From: CAZCPB01 sp044223975
Lineage (GTDB): Bacteria > Planctomycetota > Phycisphaerae > Phycisphaerales > UBA1924
Length of the DNA: 64,000 bases
Direction of reading: 5' to 3'
NCBI GenBank assembly: GCA_044223975.1
Contig: JBGALI010000009.1
Coordinates: 135,252-199,251, forward strand
The translations under genes were made by a program, and so were the position numbers. Each line of letters opens with the position of its first letter. Position 1 is the first letter of the stretch. Positions 33,989-41,976 of the stretch are shown in pieces. The notes below the pieces were generated by a model. The model did not search any database. It was not told where the DNA came from and was given only the letters and a program-made list of their open reading frames with translations.

Positions 33989-36232
33989 TCACTCGGAGCG
34001 GATCAGGCGCGCGTACGGCCCGTCGACGGCGTTCAGTTGGCGGTGCGTGCCGCGCTGCACGACGTGGCCTCGGTCGAGGACGATGATCTCGTTGGCGTCG
34101 CGGATGGTGCTCAGGCGGTGCGCGATGACGATGCAGGTGCAGCCGCGGCGGCGCACGTTGTCGTCGACCTGCTTTTCGGTGGCAGGGTCGAGGGCGCTGG
34201 TGGCCTCGTCGAGGATCAGGAGGGTCGGGTCGATGGCCAGGGCGCGGGCGATCTCCATCCGCTGTCGCTGGCCGCCGCTGAAGTTTCGGCCGCCTTCCTC
34301 TATGATCCCGGCGTACGCGCCGCGCCGGGTCGTGATCCGCTCGTGGATGCACGAGTCCTTGGCGGCGCGGGTGATGGCCTCATCGGGGATGGTGCTGTCC
34401 CAGAGGGCGATGTTCTCGCGGACCGGCCCCTCGAAGAAGAAGATGTCCTGGTCGACCATCGCGCACGAGTTGGCCAGGAGCGCTCGCGCCAATTGCTCGC
34501 GGGGCTTGCCGTCGAACAGGATTTCGCCGGACCAGGGCCGGTACAACCCGGCGACCAGCTTTGCGATGGTGGACTTTCCGCTTCCCGACCCCCCCACGAT
34601 CGCGACGCGATCCCCGGGCGCCAGGCTGAGGCTGAAGTCCTTGATCAAGGGCTCCTGGAAGCGGCTGTAGCCGAACGTGACGTTGCGCAGCTCGAGAAAT
34701 CCCTTCAGGCGACGCGTGGCGACCGTGACGCCGTGATCGGGCGCGGCGAGGAAGACCGGGTCGACCGGGTGGTTGGCGACGTCGTCGAGTCGGCGAATGT
34801 CCCCTTCGACCTCCTGGATCACCGAGCCGAGCCGGACCAGGCCCAGGACCGGGTTCGAGAAGCTCGCCATCAGCGACAGGAACGCGACCAGGGCACCCAT
34901 GGTCATCTGACCGTCCATGACCTTGTGACCGCCGACGCCGACGATGATCGCGGTGGTCAGGACGGTGATGGCCAGGGGCAGCATGTCGAGGAACGCGCCG
35001 GAGACGCGGAGCTTCTGCTCGGCGTCGACTGCCTTGGCCTGGAACCCCGCCCAGCGCGAGAAGAAATCAGACTCGCGCCCGGCGGCCTTGATCGACTCCA
35101 CGATCTGCAGGCCCCCCATCGAGGTAGCCATCAGCTTGCCCTGCTCCTGGAGCATCCGCTGGCTCACGTCGGCGCGGAGGCTGGAGACCATTCGCAGGGC
35201 CACCAGGTTGAGCAACGAGAGGGCGACGCCCACCAGCATGAGGATCGGGTCGTACCACGCCATCAGGACCGCGTAGAACACCGCCGTCAACAGGCCGATC
35301 GCGTTGGCGGCCAGTTCGCCCGTGAGGAGCTGGGCCACGCGGTCGTTGCTCGCGACGCGCCCGCTCACATCGCCCGCGTAGCGCTGGGCGAAGAACGTGG
35401 TCGGGAGGCGAAGTACGTGCCAGAGGAACTTGCCGGTCATCACGACCGAGAGCTTCGTCGATGCGCGCATGAGGTAGTAGCGCTGCAGCGCGGTGAAGGC
35501 GGCTCGCATGGCAGCGGCGGCGCCCATTCCCAGGAGGATGGGGACGATCCAGTCCTGGAACTTGGCGACCAGCACGTTGTCGACGAACACCTTGGCCAGG
35601 GTGGGGATCGCCAGCCCCGGCACGACCATGCCCAGGCCCGCCATCACGCAGAACGTCACCCCGGCGGAGACCCCCCGGAAGCGGGAAACCAGCCCGCGAA
35701 TAACACTCGGCGCCTGGCCACCCTTCTGGAACTCGGGGCCCGGCTCGGTCACGAGCACGATGCCGGTGAAGCTGCGGTCAAACTCGGCGTTGGTAACGGT
35801 GCGTCGTCCCGACGCCGGGTCGTTGAGATAGACGATTCCGCGCCCGAACCCTTCGAGCACGAGAAAGTGGTTGAACTCCCAGAAGATGATCGCCGGAAGC
35901 GCAATGTCGTGAAGGTGCTCGGGCTCCATCTTGTAGCCCGAGCCGATCATGCCGTGAAGGCGTGCGGCGCCCAGCACCGCCGCCGCGTTGCTGCCGTCGC
36001 GCGACACGCCGCAGTCGACACGCAGCTGCTCGAGGGCGACGAACTTGCCGTGGTACGCGAGCACCATCGCCAGCGAGGCGGCGCCGCACTCGACGGCCTC
36101 CATCTGCAGGACCGTCGGGGCGTGTACCCGCCGACGACGCCTGCGGGGCTTCCGCGGCGCTTCGGCCTGTGGCTCGGGCTGCGGGTCGGCCTCTCGTTCG
36201 GGTTGTTCCGGCGGGGCGGGGGCCTGCTCCAT
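33989..36232 (-). CDS. NHLM-type peptidase-containing ABC transporter (C39 peptidase + permease + ATPase)
   Basis: 747 residues, starting 2 nt after the HlyD stop codon. A Pro/Glu then Arg-rich stretch (1-36) precedes a C39 peptidase domain: Gln43, Cys49 (AVECGAASLAMVLAYHG), His122 (FWEFNHFLVLEGF) and Asp138 (YLNDPASGRR) give a complete catalytic set, so it should cleave substrates after a Gly-Gly-like site. The permease spans about 175-470. The ATPase has GGSGSGKST, FSGGQRQRMEIARAL, LLILDEATSAL and VIAHRLSTI. The upstream in-frame extension to 36358 overlaps HlyD and has no ribosome site. Confidence 0.92.
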   Translation of the reverse strand: MEQAPAPPEQPEREADPQPEPQAEAPRKPRRRRRRVHAPTVLQMEAVECGAASLAMVLAYHGKFVALEQLRVDCGVSRDGSNAAAVLGAARLHGMIGSGYKMEPEHLHDIALPAIIFWEFNHFLVLEGFGRGIVYLNDPASGRRTVTNAEFDRSFTGIVLVTEPGPEFQKGGQAPSVIRGLVSRFRGVSAGVTFCVMAGLGMVVPGLAIPTLAKVFVDNVLVAKFQDWIVPILLGMGAAAAMRAAFTALQRYYLMRASTKLSVVMTGKFLWHVLRLPTTFFAQRYAGDVSGRVASNDRVAQLLTGELAANAIGLLTAVFYAVLMAWYDPILMLVGVALSLLNLVALRMVSSLRADVSQRMLQEQGKLMATSMGGLQIVESIKAAGRESDFFSRWAGFQAKAVDAEQKLRVSGAFLDMLPLAITVLTTAIIVGVGGHKVMDGQMTMGALVAFLSLMASFSNPVLGLVRLGSVIQEVEGDIRRLDDVANHPVDPVFLAAPDHGVTVATRRLKGFLELRNVTFGYSRFQEPLIKDFSLSLAPGDRVAIVGGSGSGKSTIAKLVAGLYRPWSGEILFDGKPREQLARALLANSCAMVDQDIFFFEGPVRENIALWDSTIPDEAITRAAKDSCIHERITTRRGAYAGIIEEGGRNFSGGQRQRMEIARALAIDPTLLILDEATSALDPATEKQVDDNVRRRGCTCIVIAHRLSTIRDANEIIVLDRGHVVQRGTHRQLNAVDGPYARLIRSE

Positions 36233-36234
36233 GC

Positions 36235-37506
36235 TCAACTCTCGCCCTTGAAGAGTGGGATGACGAAGGCGACCGGAGCCTGCTCGTTGATCGTGACCCA
36301 GCCGGTGCACAGCGTGCCGGAAGAGATGGTCACGGGCGGTCCTCGCCCCGACGTCCACTTGTAGCCGCTGGGGGTGAGCGGGTCGGGCGTCAGGCTGATC
36401 TCCAGCTCACGGGGCAACCCGATATCGCGGATGAGCTGATCGACAAGGTTCGGGTCGTTGAGCCGCGCGACCATCGCGCCGCGGCTGGTGGGCACGCTGG
36501 AGACTGAAACGACCGACCCGTACATGCTGCCGTGCTCTTCGCGCTTGACAGTGCTGGGGAGGAGCTTGACCTCCATCCCCTTGGTGATCTTGTTGACCGC
36601 GCCGGCGGCGACGTACAGAACAGCCTTGAGCTCGTTCCGCCCGCCGGCCTTGTTCGCGCCGCCACCGGTCTCCAGCAGAAGGATCGGATCGCCGGCCGCC
36701 ACGGCCGTGTTGACGGCGCCGCGCACCTCGACCACGACCCCCGCGGAGCGGCTCACGATCTTGCCGTACAGCTCGATGCTGCCCTGAAGGAACTCGTTGG
36801 CGTGGGCGACCTTCTCGATCTCCATCTGGCGGTTGATGCTGTCGCGGACGCGCTGGGCTTCATCGGTCCTGGTCTTTGCGGTAAGCTGCACGATCTGCAG
36901 CCGCGCGGAGTACATGGAGGCGCGGGTGGAATCGATCTCCTCGTTGATCGCGTCCACCTCGATCTTGTTCACGACGCCCTGCTCGCGCAGCTTCTCGGCC
37001 GAGTCGCGCCGATCGGTCAGGCGGTTGGTGCGTTGCTGCAGCGACTCGAGCAGCTCGTCCAGCCGTCCGCGCTCGTCCTTCGCCAGGCTTTCCTCGAGTT
37101 CCCTTTGGACCCTATCCGCCTCGTCAAGCTTGGCCTGTCGCTCCTGAAGGTCGTGGAGCGTCTGAATGCCCTGGCGGAGCTGCTCTTCAAGATCCTTTCG
37201 GTCGATCTCTCCGACGACCTGGCCCTCGTGGACCATGTCGCCGACCGTGACCAGGAGCGACTTCAAGCGCCCCGCCGAGGGCGCGACGACCTGCGGGTTG
37301 CCACCCCCGGGGATCAGGATGCCCTTGCTTATTTCCGTGGTGGGGATGCGTCCGAAGAACGCCCACGCGATGACCGCGGCAACGACGGCCCAGAGCGCCG
37401 AGAGCGACATCCAGCCGCGGGGGCTCGTCACGCGGATCATCTTGTCGAGTTGTTCTGGAGAGGACAGACGCTCAAGCGCTGTCTCTCGGAAGATCTTCTT
37501 AGACAT
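36235..37506 (-). CDS. NHLM-type secretion adaptor (HlyD/membrane-fusion family)
   Basis: 423 residues from the ATG at 37506 (a TTG one codon earlier is in frame); GGGGG lies upstream. One membrane helix at about 34-53 (MSLSALWAVVAAVIAWAFFG), a biotinyl-lipoyl-like half motif (PQVVAPSAGRLKSLLVTVGD), a long coiled coil at about 100-235 and the matching half SRSAGVVVEVRGAVNTAVAAGDPI. It bridges the transporter toward the outer membrane. First gene of the exporter operon; all three genes are within 7 nt of one another. Confidence 0.9.
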   Translation of the reverse strand: MSKKIFRETALERLSSPEQLDKMIRVTSPRGWMSLSALWAVVAAVIAWAFFGRIPTTEISKGILIPGGGNPQVVAPSAGRLKSLLVTVGDMVHEGQVVGEIDRKDLEEQLRQGIQTLHDLQERQAKLDEADRVQRELEESLAKDERGRLDELLESLQQRTNRLTDRRDSAEKLREQGVVNKIEVDAINEEIDSTRASMYSARLQIVQLTAKTRTDEAQRVRDSINRQMEIEKVAHANEFLQGSIELYGKIVSRSAGVVVEVRGAVNTAVAAGDPILLLETGGGANKAGGRNELKAVLYVAAGAVNKITKGMEVKLLPSTVKREEHGSMYGSVVSVSSVPTSRGAMVARLNDPNLVDQLIRDIGLPRELEISLTPDPLTPSGYKWTSGRGPPVTISSGTLCTGWVTINEQAPVAFVIPLFKGES

Positions 37507-38019
37507 CAAGCCCCCAGGAACAAGCCTGTCCTGAGTATACAGAAAGTCCTCCCCGCGTAGGGCAGGTCAACCGTAAGCCTCCGGCCGCCCCAGCGGGACG
37601 CGGCTGGGCCCCCGACCGCTGCTCCGAATTCGGGCTGGTGAGCGTTGGCGGCTCGGCAGCGCCCTTGTCGCGGGCAAACCAGTCAAAGGCAAGCTCACCT
37701 TCAAGACCTGCGCCCGCACCAGCCTCTACAGCCTCGAAAAGGTGCTGGCGAACCTGCCGCCGTCAAACGCTTCTCAGAAAGCGGCCGAACCCGCGCGACT
37801 GCGGGCTGCAGGCACCGAGGACGTCATGCCTCTCGCCACGGCGTCGGGCCCGAAGAGGTACCCACTCAACTCCCCACGTACGAGCCGCGTTGAGCCGCGA
37901 ATCGATGCGGGCACCGACGAGAACACACGGACACCCGAGCCCGACCACTTCACACGTAACTCCCTTGTTTTACAGGGAGCTAGCGATCAGGTGCGTTCTG
38001 CCGCGAATTGTTGCGAAAA
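37507..38019. other. Region between exporter operon and tRNA-Met
   Basis: No gene is assigned. On the minus strand TATACT (37534-37539, as TGTATACT) is a likely -10 for the exporter operon; TTGACC at 37565-37570 is too far (25 nt) to be its normal -35. On the + strand a reading frame around 37650-37930 looks protein-like (LTFKTCARTSLYSLEKVLAN, LPPSNASQKAAE) but has no start, so it may be the 3' remnant of a lost gene. Confidence 0.45.
37534..37539 (-). promoter_or_regulatory. Candidate -10 of the exporter operon
   Basis: TATACT preceded by TG (extended -10 form) lies 27 nt before the HlyD start codon, leaving room for a normal leader with a ribosome site. Confidence 0.45.
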
Positions 38020-38095
38020 TGCCGAGGGTGGGACTCGAACCCACGACCTCCGGGTTATGAATCCAGCGCTCTAAACCAGCTGAGCTACCTCGGCG
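38020..38095 (-). tRNA. tRNA-Met(CAU)
   Basis: Reverse strand: acceptor GCCGAGG pairs with CCTCGGC; D-arm GCTCAGCTGGTTTAGAGC; anticodon loop TTCATAA (anticodon CAU); T-arm GTGGG-TTCGAGT-CCCAC; discriminator A; no encoded CCA. The acceptor starts with a G-C pair and there is no initiator-type C1 mismatch, so it is an elongator tRNA-Met or a lysidine-modified tRNA-Ile; CAU alone cannot separate them. Confidence 0.93.
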
Positions 38096-38273
38096 ATCGG
38101 GCCAATGGTAGGCCAGATTGATAGGGCGGCAAGCTTCTCCCAGACGCGGCTGTGTGGACGGGGCAATCACGCCATCTGCCGCCCGGCAACCTCGGGCGCG
38201 CCCCGGATCACGAGGCGTGGCGATGGGTCATCGAGATTCGCCCGTGTGAGACCGGCGGGGATCGTCGACGCGT

Positions 38274-38279
38274 TAGACT
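38274..38279 (+). promoter_or_regulatory. Candidate -10 of leaderless pxp operon
   Basis: TAGACT is followed by 8 nt and then the pxpB ATG; no Shine-Dalgarno is present. Same hexamer and spacing as proS. Confidence 0.45.
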
Positions 38280-38287
38280 GGCTCACG

Positions 38288-38989
38288 ATGCTTCCGGCAG
38301 GTGTGGAACTCGACTGGGTCGGAGACCGGCACCTGCGCGTGCGGGTGGGCATGGATTCATCAGAGCGCACGCACGAGCGTGTGCTCGCGGCTGTGACCCG
38401 CTTGCGGCAGGCGTCGATTCCCGGGCTGATCGACCTTACGCCTGCGTATGCCACGGTGCTTCTGAGTTTCGACGCTGCGGCGAACGCCCTTGCGGATGTC
38501 CCTCGGCTGGTTCGTGAGGCCGTGAGAGACCTGGACGGCGTGGTCGCGCCTCGACCGAGCCGCGTTGTGGAAATCCCCGTCTGCTACGAGCCCGCCTTCG
38601 CACTGGACATTCAGGATGTGGCGCGGATGAACGGGTTGACCGTGAGCGAGGTTGCGTCGCTCCACGCCGGCGCCGTGTACACCGTTCGGTTCCTGGGATT
38701 CAGCCCCGGGTTCCCGTATCTAAGCGGGCTTCCGGCGCGGCTCGCGACACCGCGCCTGGACCGGCCGCGCATTCGCGTGCCCGCCGGGAGCGTGTCGATC
38801 GCGGGTGAGCAGGCGGGCGTTTACCCGAAATCGACGCCGGGCGGGTGGCGAATCATCGGGCGGACTCCCGAGGTGATATTCGATGCCGCGAGGCCCGTCC
38901 CTTCTTCGCTCCAAGCGGGCGATCGAGTGACGTTTGTGCCGATCGATGCGGCGCAGTTCGCATCCCTCGCGATGAAGGGAGCCACCTGA
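38288..38989 (+). CDS. pxpB: 5-oxoprolinase subunit PxpB
   Basis: 233 residues. PxpB, with PxpA and PxpC, forms the ATP-dependent 5-oxoprolinase that opens 5-oxo-L-proline (pyroglutamate) to L-glutamate. Family marks are the GLIDLTPAYATVLLSFD region and the C-terminal core VRFLGFSPGFPYLSGLP and RIRVPAGSVSIAGEQAGVYP. The start is the ATG after TAGACT; the upstream extension to 38105 crosses the tRNA side and is not family-like. The stop is 1 nt from pxpC. Confidence 0.93.
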   Translation: MLPAGVELDWVGDRHLRVRVGMDSSERTHERVLAAVTRLRQASIPGLIDLTPAYATVLLSFDAAANALADVPRLVREAVRDLDGVVAPRPSRVVEIPVCYEPAFALDIQDVARMNGLTVSEVASLHAGAVYTVRFLGFSPGFPYLSGLPARLATPRLDRPRIRVPAGSVSIAGEQAGVYPKSTPGGWRIIGRTPEVIFDAARPVPSSLQAGDRVTFVPIDAAQFASLAMKGAT

Positions 38990-38990
38990 C

Positions 38991-39953
38991 ATGCGGGCCG
39001 TGCGTGTCATCGAGGCGGGGATGTTCTCCACCGTGCAGGACCTCGGACGACCGGGGTTTGCCGCGCTCGGCGTGCCCCCCGGCGGCGCGGCCGACACCGT
39101 GTCGGTTCGGCTTGGCAACCGCTTGGTCGGGAACTCCGGCGGCGCGGCCGCGATCGAGATGACGCTCACCGGGGGGACCTTTGCGTTCGAGCAGTCGGCG
39201 CTCGTGGCACTCACCGGGGCGCGGGTGCACGCGAATATCGAGGGCGTGGGGACCGAGGCCCGCCCCTGCCGCGGGTGGGAGGCGGTGCGCGTGCGGGCAG
39301 GAGAGCGGCTGCGCGTCGGTGCGATGGAGCGCGGCGCGCGTGCGTACCTGTGCGTGGCGGGGGGCGTACGCGTCGCATTGCGGATGGGAAGCGCATCCAC
39401 ACTCCCCAGCGCGGGATTCGGTGGTTTGGAGGGAAGGCCTCTGCGCGGCGACGATCGGATCGAGATCGGTGAATCGTCGGAGACCGAGGAGAGGCGCGTG
39501 ATCGGCGAAGAAGGCTCGGTGCTCGCCCGCGAGGTGCTCGAGCGGCGGACCGTTCGGGTCGTCGCGGGTGGACACGCAGCGCTCTTCGACGCCGCGAGCC
39601 GGCAACGATTCTGGGAATCCACGTTTTCGGTGGGGGTGCAGTCGGATCGGATCGGCCTCAGGATGGACGGGCCGGCCGTAGCGCCCCCGTTGCGAGGTCG
39701 AATGGCCAGCGAGGGCATGATGTGGGGCGCGGTCCAGGTCCCCGAGGACGGGCGGCCGATCGTGCTGATGTGCGACCACCCTACGACGGGCGGGTACCCG
39801 GTGATCGCGACGGTGGCGACCGTTGACCTGCCGGTGCTCGGCCAGTTGCGGCCGCACGACGCGGTGCGGTTCGAGGAGATCACGGTCGAGCGGGCATGGG
39901 CGCTGCTCCTCGCGCAGCAACATCGCGTCTACGCCGGGGTACCGGAGCCATGA
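38991..39953 (+). CDS. pxpC: 5-oxoprolinase subunit PxpC (biotin-dependent carboxylase-like fold)
   Basis: 320 residues, the normal family length. Conserved segments: MFSTVQDLGRPGFAALGVPP near the N-terminus, GGAADTVSVRLGNRLVGN, and the C-terminal GRMASEGMMWGAVQVPEDGRP and DHPTTGGYPVIATV. Begins 1 nt after pxpB and ends in an ATGA overlap with the transporter gene, so the three subunits and the transporter are translated as a unit. Confidence 0.94.
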   Translation: MRAVRVIEAGMFSTVQDLGRPGFAALGVPPGGAADTVSVRLGNRLVGNSGGAAAIEMTLTGGTFAFEQSALVALTGARVHANIEGVGTEARPCRGWEAVRVRAGERLRVGAMERGARAYLCVAGGVRVALRMGSASTLPSAGFGGLEGRPLRGDDRIEIGESSETEERRVIGEEGSVLAREVLERRTVRVVAGGHAALFDAASRQRFWESTFSVGVQSDRIGLRMDGPAVAPPLRGRMASEGMMWGAVQVPEDGRPIVLMCDHPTTGGYPVIATVATVDLPVLGQLRPHDAVRFEEITVERAWALLLAQQHRVYAGVPEP

Positions 39954-41203
39954 GCGACCGGTTCGGCAGCAACCGTGGCGAGCCTGCGTGGTGGCGCGAA
40001 GTGGACGGCACGGCGTGGCGAGCGTTGATCGCCGGCGGCGCCGGCTGGATGCTCGACGCGATGGACGTGCTCTTGTTTACGTTCGCGCTCGGCGACATCA
40101 AGAAGGATTTCGGCCTCACAGACGCCGGGGCCGGTGCGCTGATGTCCGCCACACTCGTCGCTTCGGCGTGCGGGGGCGTGATCTCCGGGGCGCTCGCGGA
40201 TCGCTTCGGGCGAGTGCGGATGCTCACCGTTTCCATCCTGTTCTACTCGGTGTTTACGGCCATGACGGCCACGGCGCACAGCGTCAGCGAACTGGTGGTG
40301 TGGCGTGTGCTGGTGGGCCTGGGGCTGGGCGCCGAATGGTCCGCGGGCTCGGTGCTCATCGCCGAGACGTGGCCCGCATGCCACCGCGGCAAGGCGATCG
40401 GGCTGATGCAGTCGGGGTGGGCGGTCGGGTACCTCCTCGCGACGGCGCTCCAACTCGCGGTCTTGCCTCACCTGGGCTGGAGATGGCTGTTTGCTATCGG
40501 CATTGCGCCGGCACTGCTGCTGGTGTGGATCCGCAGGAACATCCCCGAGCCGGAGGTGTGGTCGCGGGGAGCGGCGACCCGCGCCCACTTCTCTCAGACG
40601 CTCGGCGTGCTGGGCCGCCGGCCCCTTCTGGGGCGTGCTCTGGCGGCGACTGCGCTCACCACGACGCTGGTGTTTGCGTACTGGGGCTTTGTCACCTGGC
40701 TGCCGCAGTACCTGGCACGCCCGCTGGACAAGGGCGGGGCGGGCATGGGGATTGTGAAGAGCGCCGCGTGGCTGGTGCCGATGCAGGTCGGCGCGTTCTT
40801 TGGATACTCGGCGTTCGGATTCATCGCCGATCGGATCGGACGCCGGGTGACGTTCATTGCCTTCGTGCTGGGCGCTGCTGCGCTCGTGCCGGTGTACGGC
40901 TACAGCGGCCGCAACCCCGCGGTGCTCATGGCGATCGGGCCTCTGGTCGGGTTCTTCGGGCACGGGTATTTCAGCGTGTTCGGCGCGATGCTGGCGGAAC
41001 TCTTCCCGTCGGGGGTGCGCGCCACGGCGCAGGGGCTCTGCTACAACTTCGGACGGGGCGTGAGCGCGCTCGCGCCCGCCGTGATCGGGGCGCTGGCGGA
41101 GGACGGGATCGGGCGGGCGCTGGCGCTGACGTCGGTGCTGTACATCGCGGGCGCCGGGCTGGTCATGCTGCTCCCGGAGACGAGGGGAAAGGAGATCGAG
41201 TGA
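39950..41203 (+). CDS. MFS transporter, candidate 5-oxoproline or related acid permease
   Basis: 417 residues, twelve predicted membrane helices. MFS loop motif GALADRFGRVR after helix 2 and the pseudo-repeat GFIADRIGRRVTF in the second half; AEWSAGSVLIAETWP in helix 4-5 resembles the sialate/aromatic-acid:H+ symporter branch. Starts in an ATGA overlap with pxpC and ends in a GTGA overlap with pxpA, so it lies inside the oxoprolinase operon. The likely substrate is therefore 5-oxoproline or a peptide breakdown product (inference from position). Confidence 0.88.
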   Translation: MSDRFGSNRGEPAWWREVDGTAWRALIAGGAGWMLDAMDVLLFTFALGDIKKDFGLTDAGAGALMSATLVASACGGVISGALADRFGRVRMLTVSILFYSVFTAMTATAHSVSELVVWRVLVGLGLGAEWSAGSVLIAETWPACHRGKAIGLMQSGWAVGYLLATALQLAVLPHLGWRWLFAIGIAPALLLVWIRRNIPEPEVWSRGAATRAHFSQTLGVLGRRPLLGRALAATALTTTLVFAYWGFVTWLPQYLARPLDKGGAGMGIVKSAAWLVPMQVGAFFGYSAFGFIADRIGRRVTFIAFVLGAAALVPVYGYSGRNPAVLMAIGPLVGFFGHGYFSVFGAMLAELFPSGVRATAQGLCYNFGRGVSALAPAVIGALAEDGIGRALALTSVLYIAGAGLVMLLPETRGKEIE

Positions 41204-41976
41204 GCGCGGTGTGGATCGATCTCAACTGCGACCTTGGCGAAGGAGATGCGGGATCGTCGGGCGACCTGGCGTTGCTCGACATCGTGAGCTCCGCCAACAT
41301 CGCGTGCGGCGGGCACGCGGGGGACGAGCGCAGCATGCGAGAGACCGTCCGCGCGGCTGCGGCGCGGGGTGTGGCGGTGGGCGCTCATCCCGGCTACCCG
41401 GACCGCGCACGGTTCGGTCGCTTCGAGTTGAACATGAGCCCTGCGGAGATCGAAGCCGCCGTGAAGTCCCAAGTGTTCGCGCTGTGCGCGATCGCGAAGG
41501 AGGAACTCACGACCGTCGTGCACGTCAAGCCGCACGGCGCGCTGTACCACGCGGCCATGAACGACGATGCCGTGGCGAGGGCGGTCGCCGGCGCGGTACG
41601 AGCCGTGAGCGAGAGTCTGGTGCTGGTTGGCCTGGCCGGTGCCGCGGGGCTCGACGTGTGGCGGGGGCTCGGTGTGCCCGTGGCGGCCGAGGCGTTCGCG
41701 GATCGCCGGTACGAGCGGGACGGTTCTCTGCAATCGCGGTCCAAGGCGGGGTCCTTGATCAGCGACCCTGCGCATGCCGCGGAGCAAGCGGTACGGATCG
41801 CGCTGGGCCGGGGGCTGCAGACGTCGGACGGGACGCTGCTGCCCGTTCACGCGGACACGATCTGCGTGCACAGCGACACGCCCGGAGCCGCGGAGGTTGC
41901 GCACGGCGTGCGGGCGGCGCTGGAGCGGGCCGGAGTCCGTGTGGGATCACTCCGGGCGGGCGCGGCGCAGGGATGA
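41200..41976 (+). CDS. pxpA: 5-oxoprolinase subunit PxpA (LamB/YcsF family)
   Basis: 258 residues from a GTG inside GTGA; AAAGGAG lies 8 nt upstream. Family signatures: IDLNCDLGEGDAG at the N-terminus, SSANIACGGHAGDE, VGAHPGYPDRARFGR, VKPHGALYHAAM and ADTICVHSDTPGA. It supplies the metal-site subunit of the oxoprolinase. The stop overlaps the hrpA start (ATGA). Confidence 0.95.
   Translation: MSAVWIDLNCDLGEGDAGSSGDLALLDIVSSANIACGGHAGDERSMRETVRAAAARGVAVGAHPGYPDRARFGRFELNMSPAEIEAAVKSQVFALCAIAKEELTTVVHVKPHGALYHAAMNDDAVARAVAGAVRAVSESLVLVGLAGAAGLDVWRGLGVPVAAEAFADRRYERDGSLQSRSKAGSLISDPAHAAEQAVRIALGRGLQTSDGTLLPVHADTICVHSDTPGAAEVAHGVRAALERAGVRVGSLRAGAAQG

Noticed and set aside
37565..37570. TTGACC as the -35 of the exporter operon promoter
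   Set aside because: It is 25 nt from the TATACT box, well outside the usual 16-18 nt spacing.
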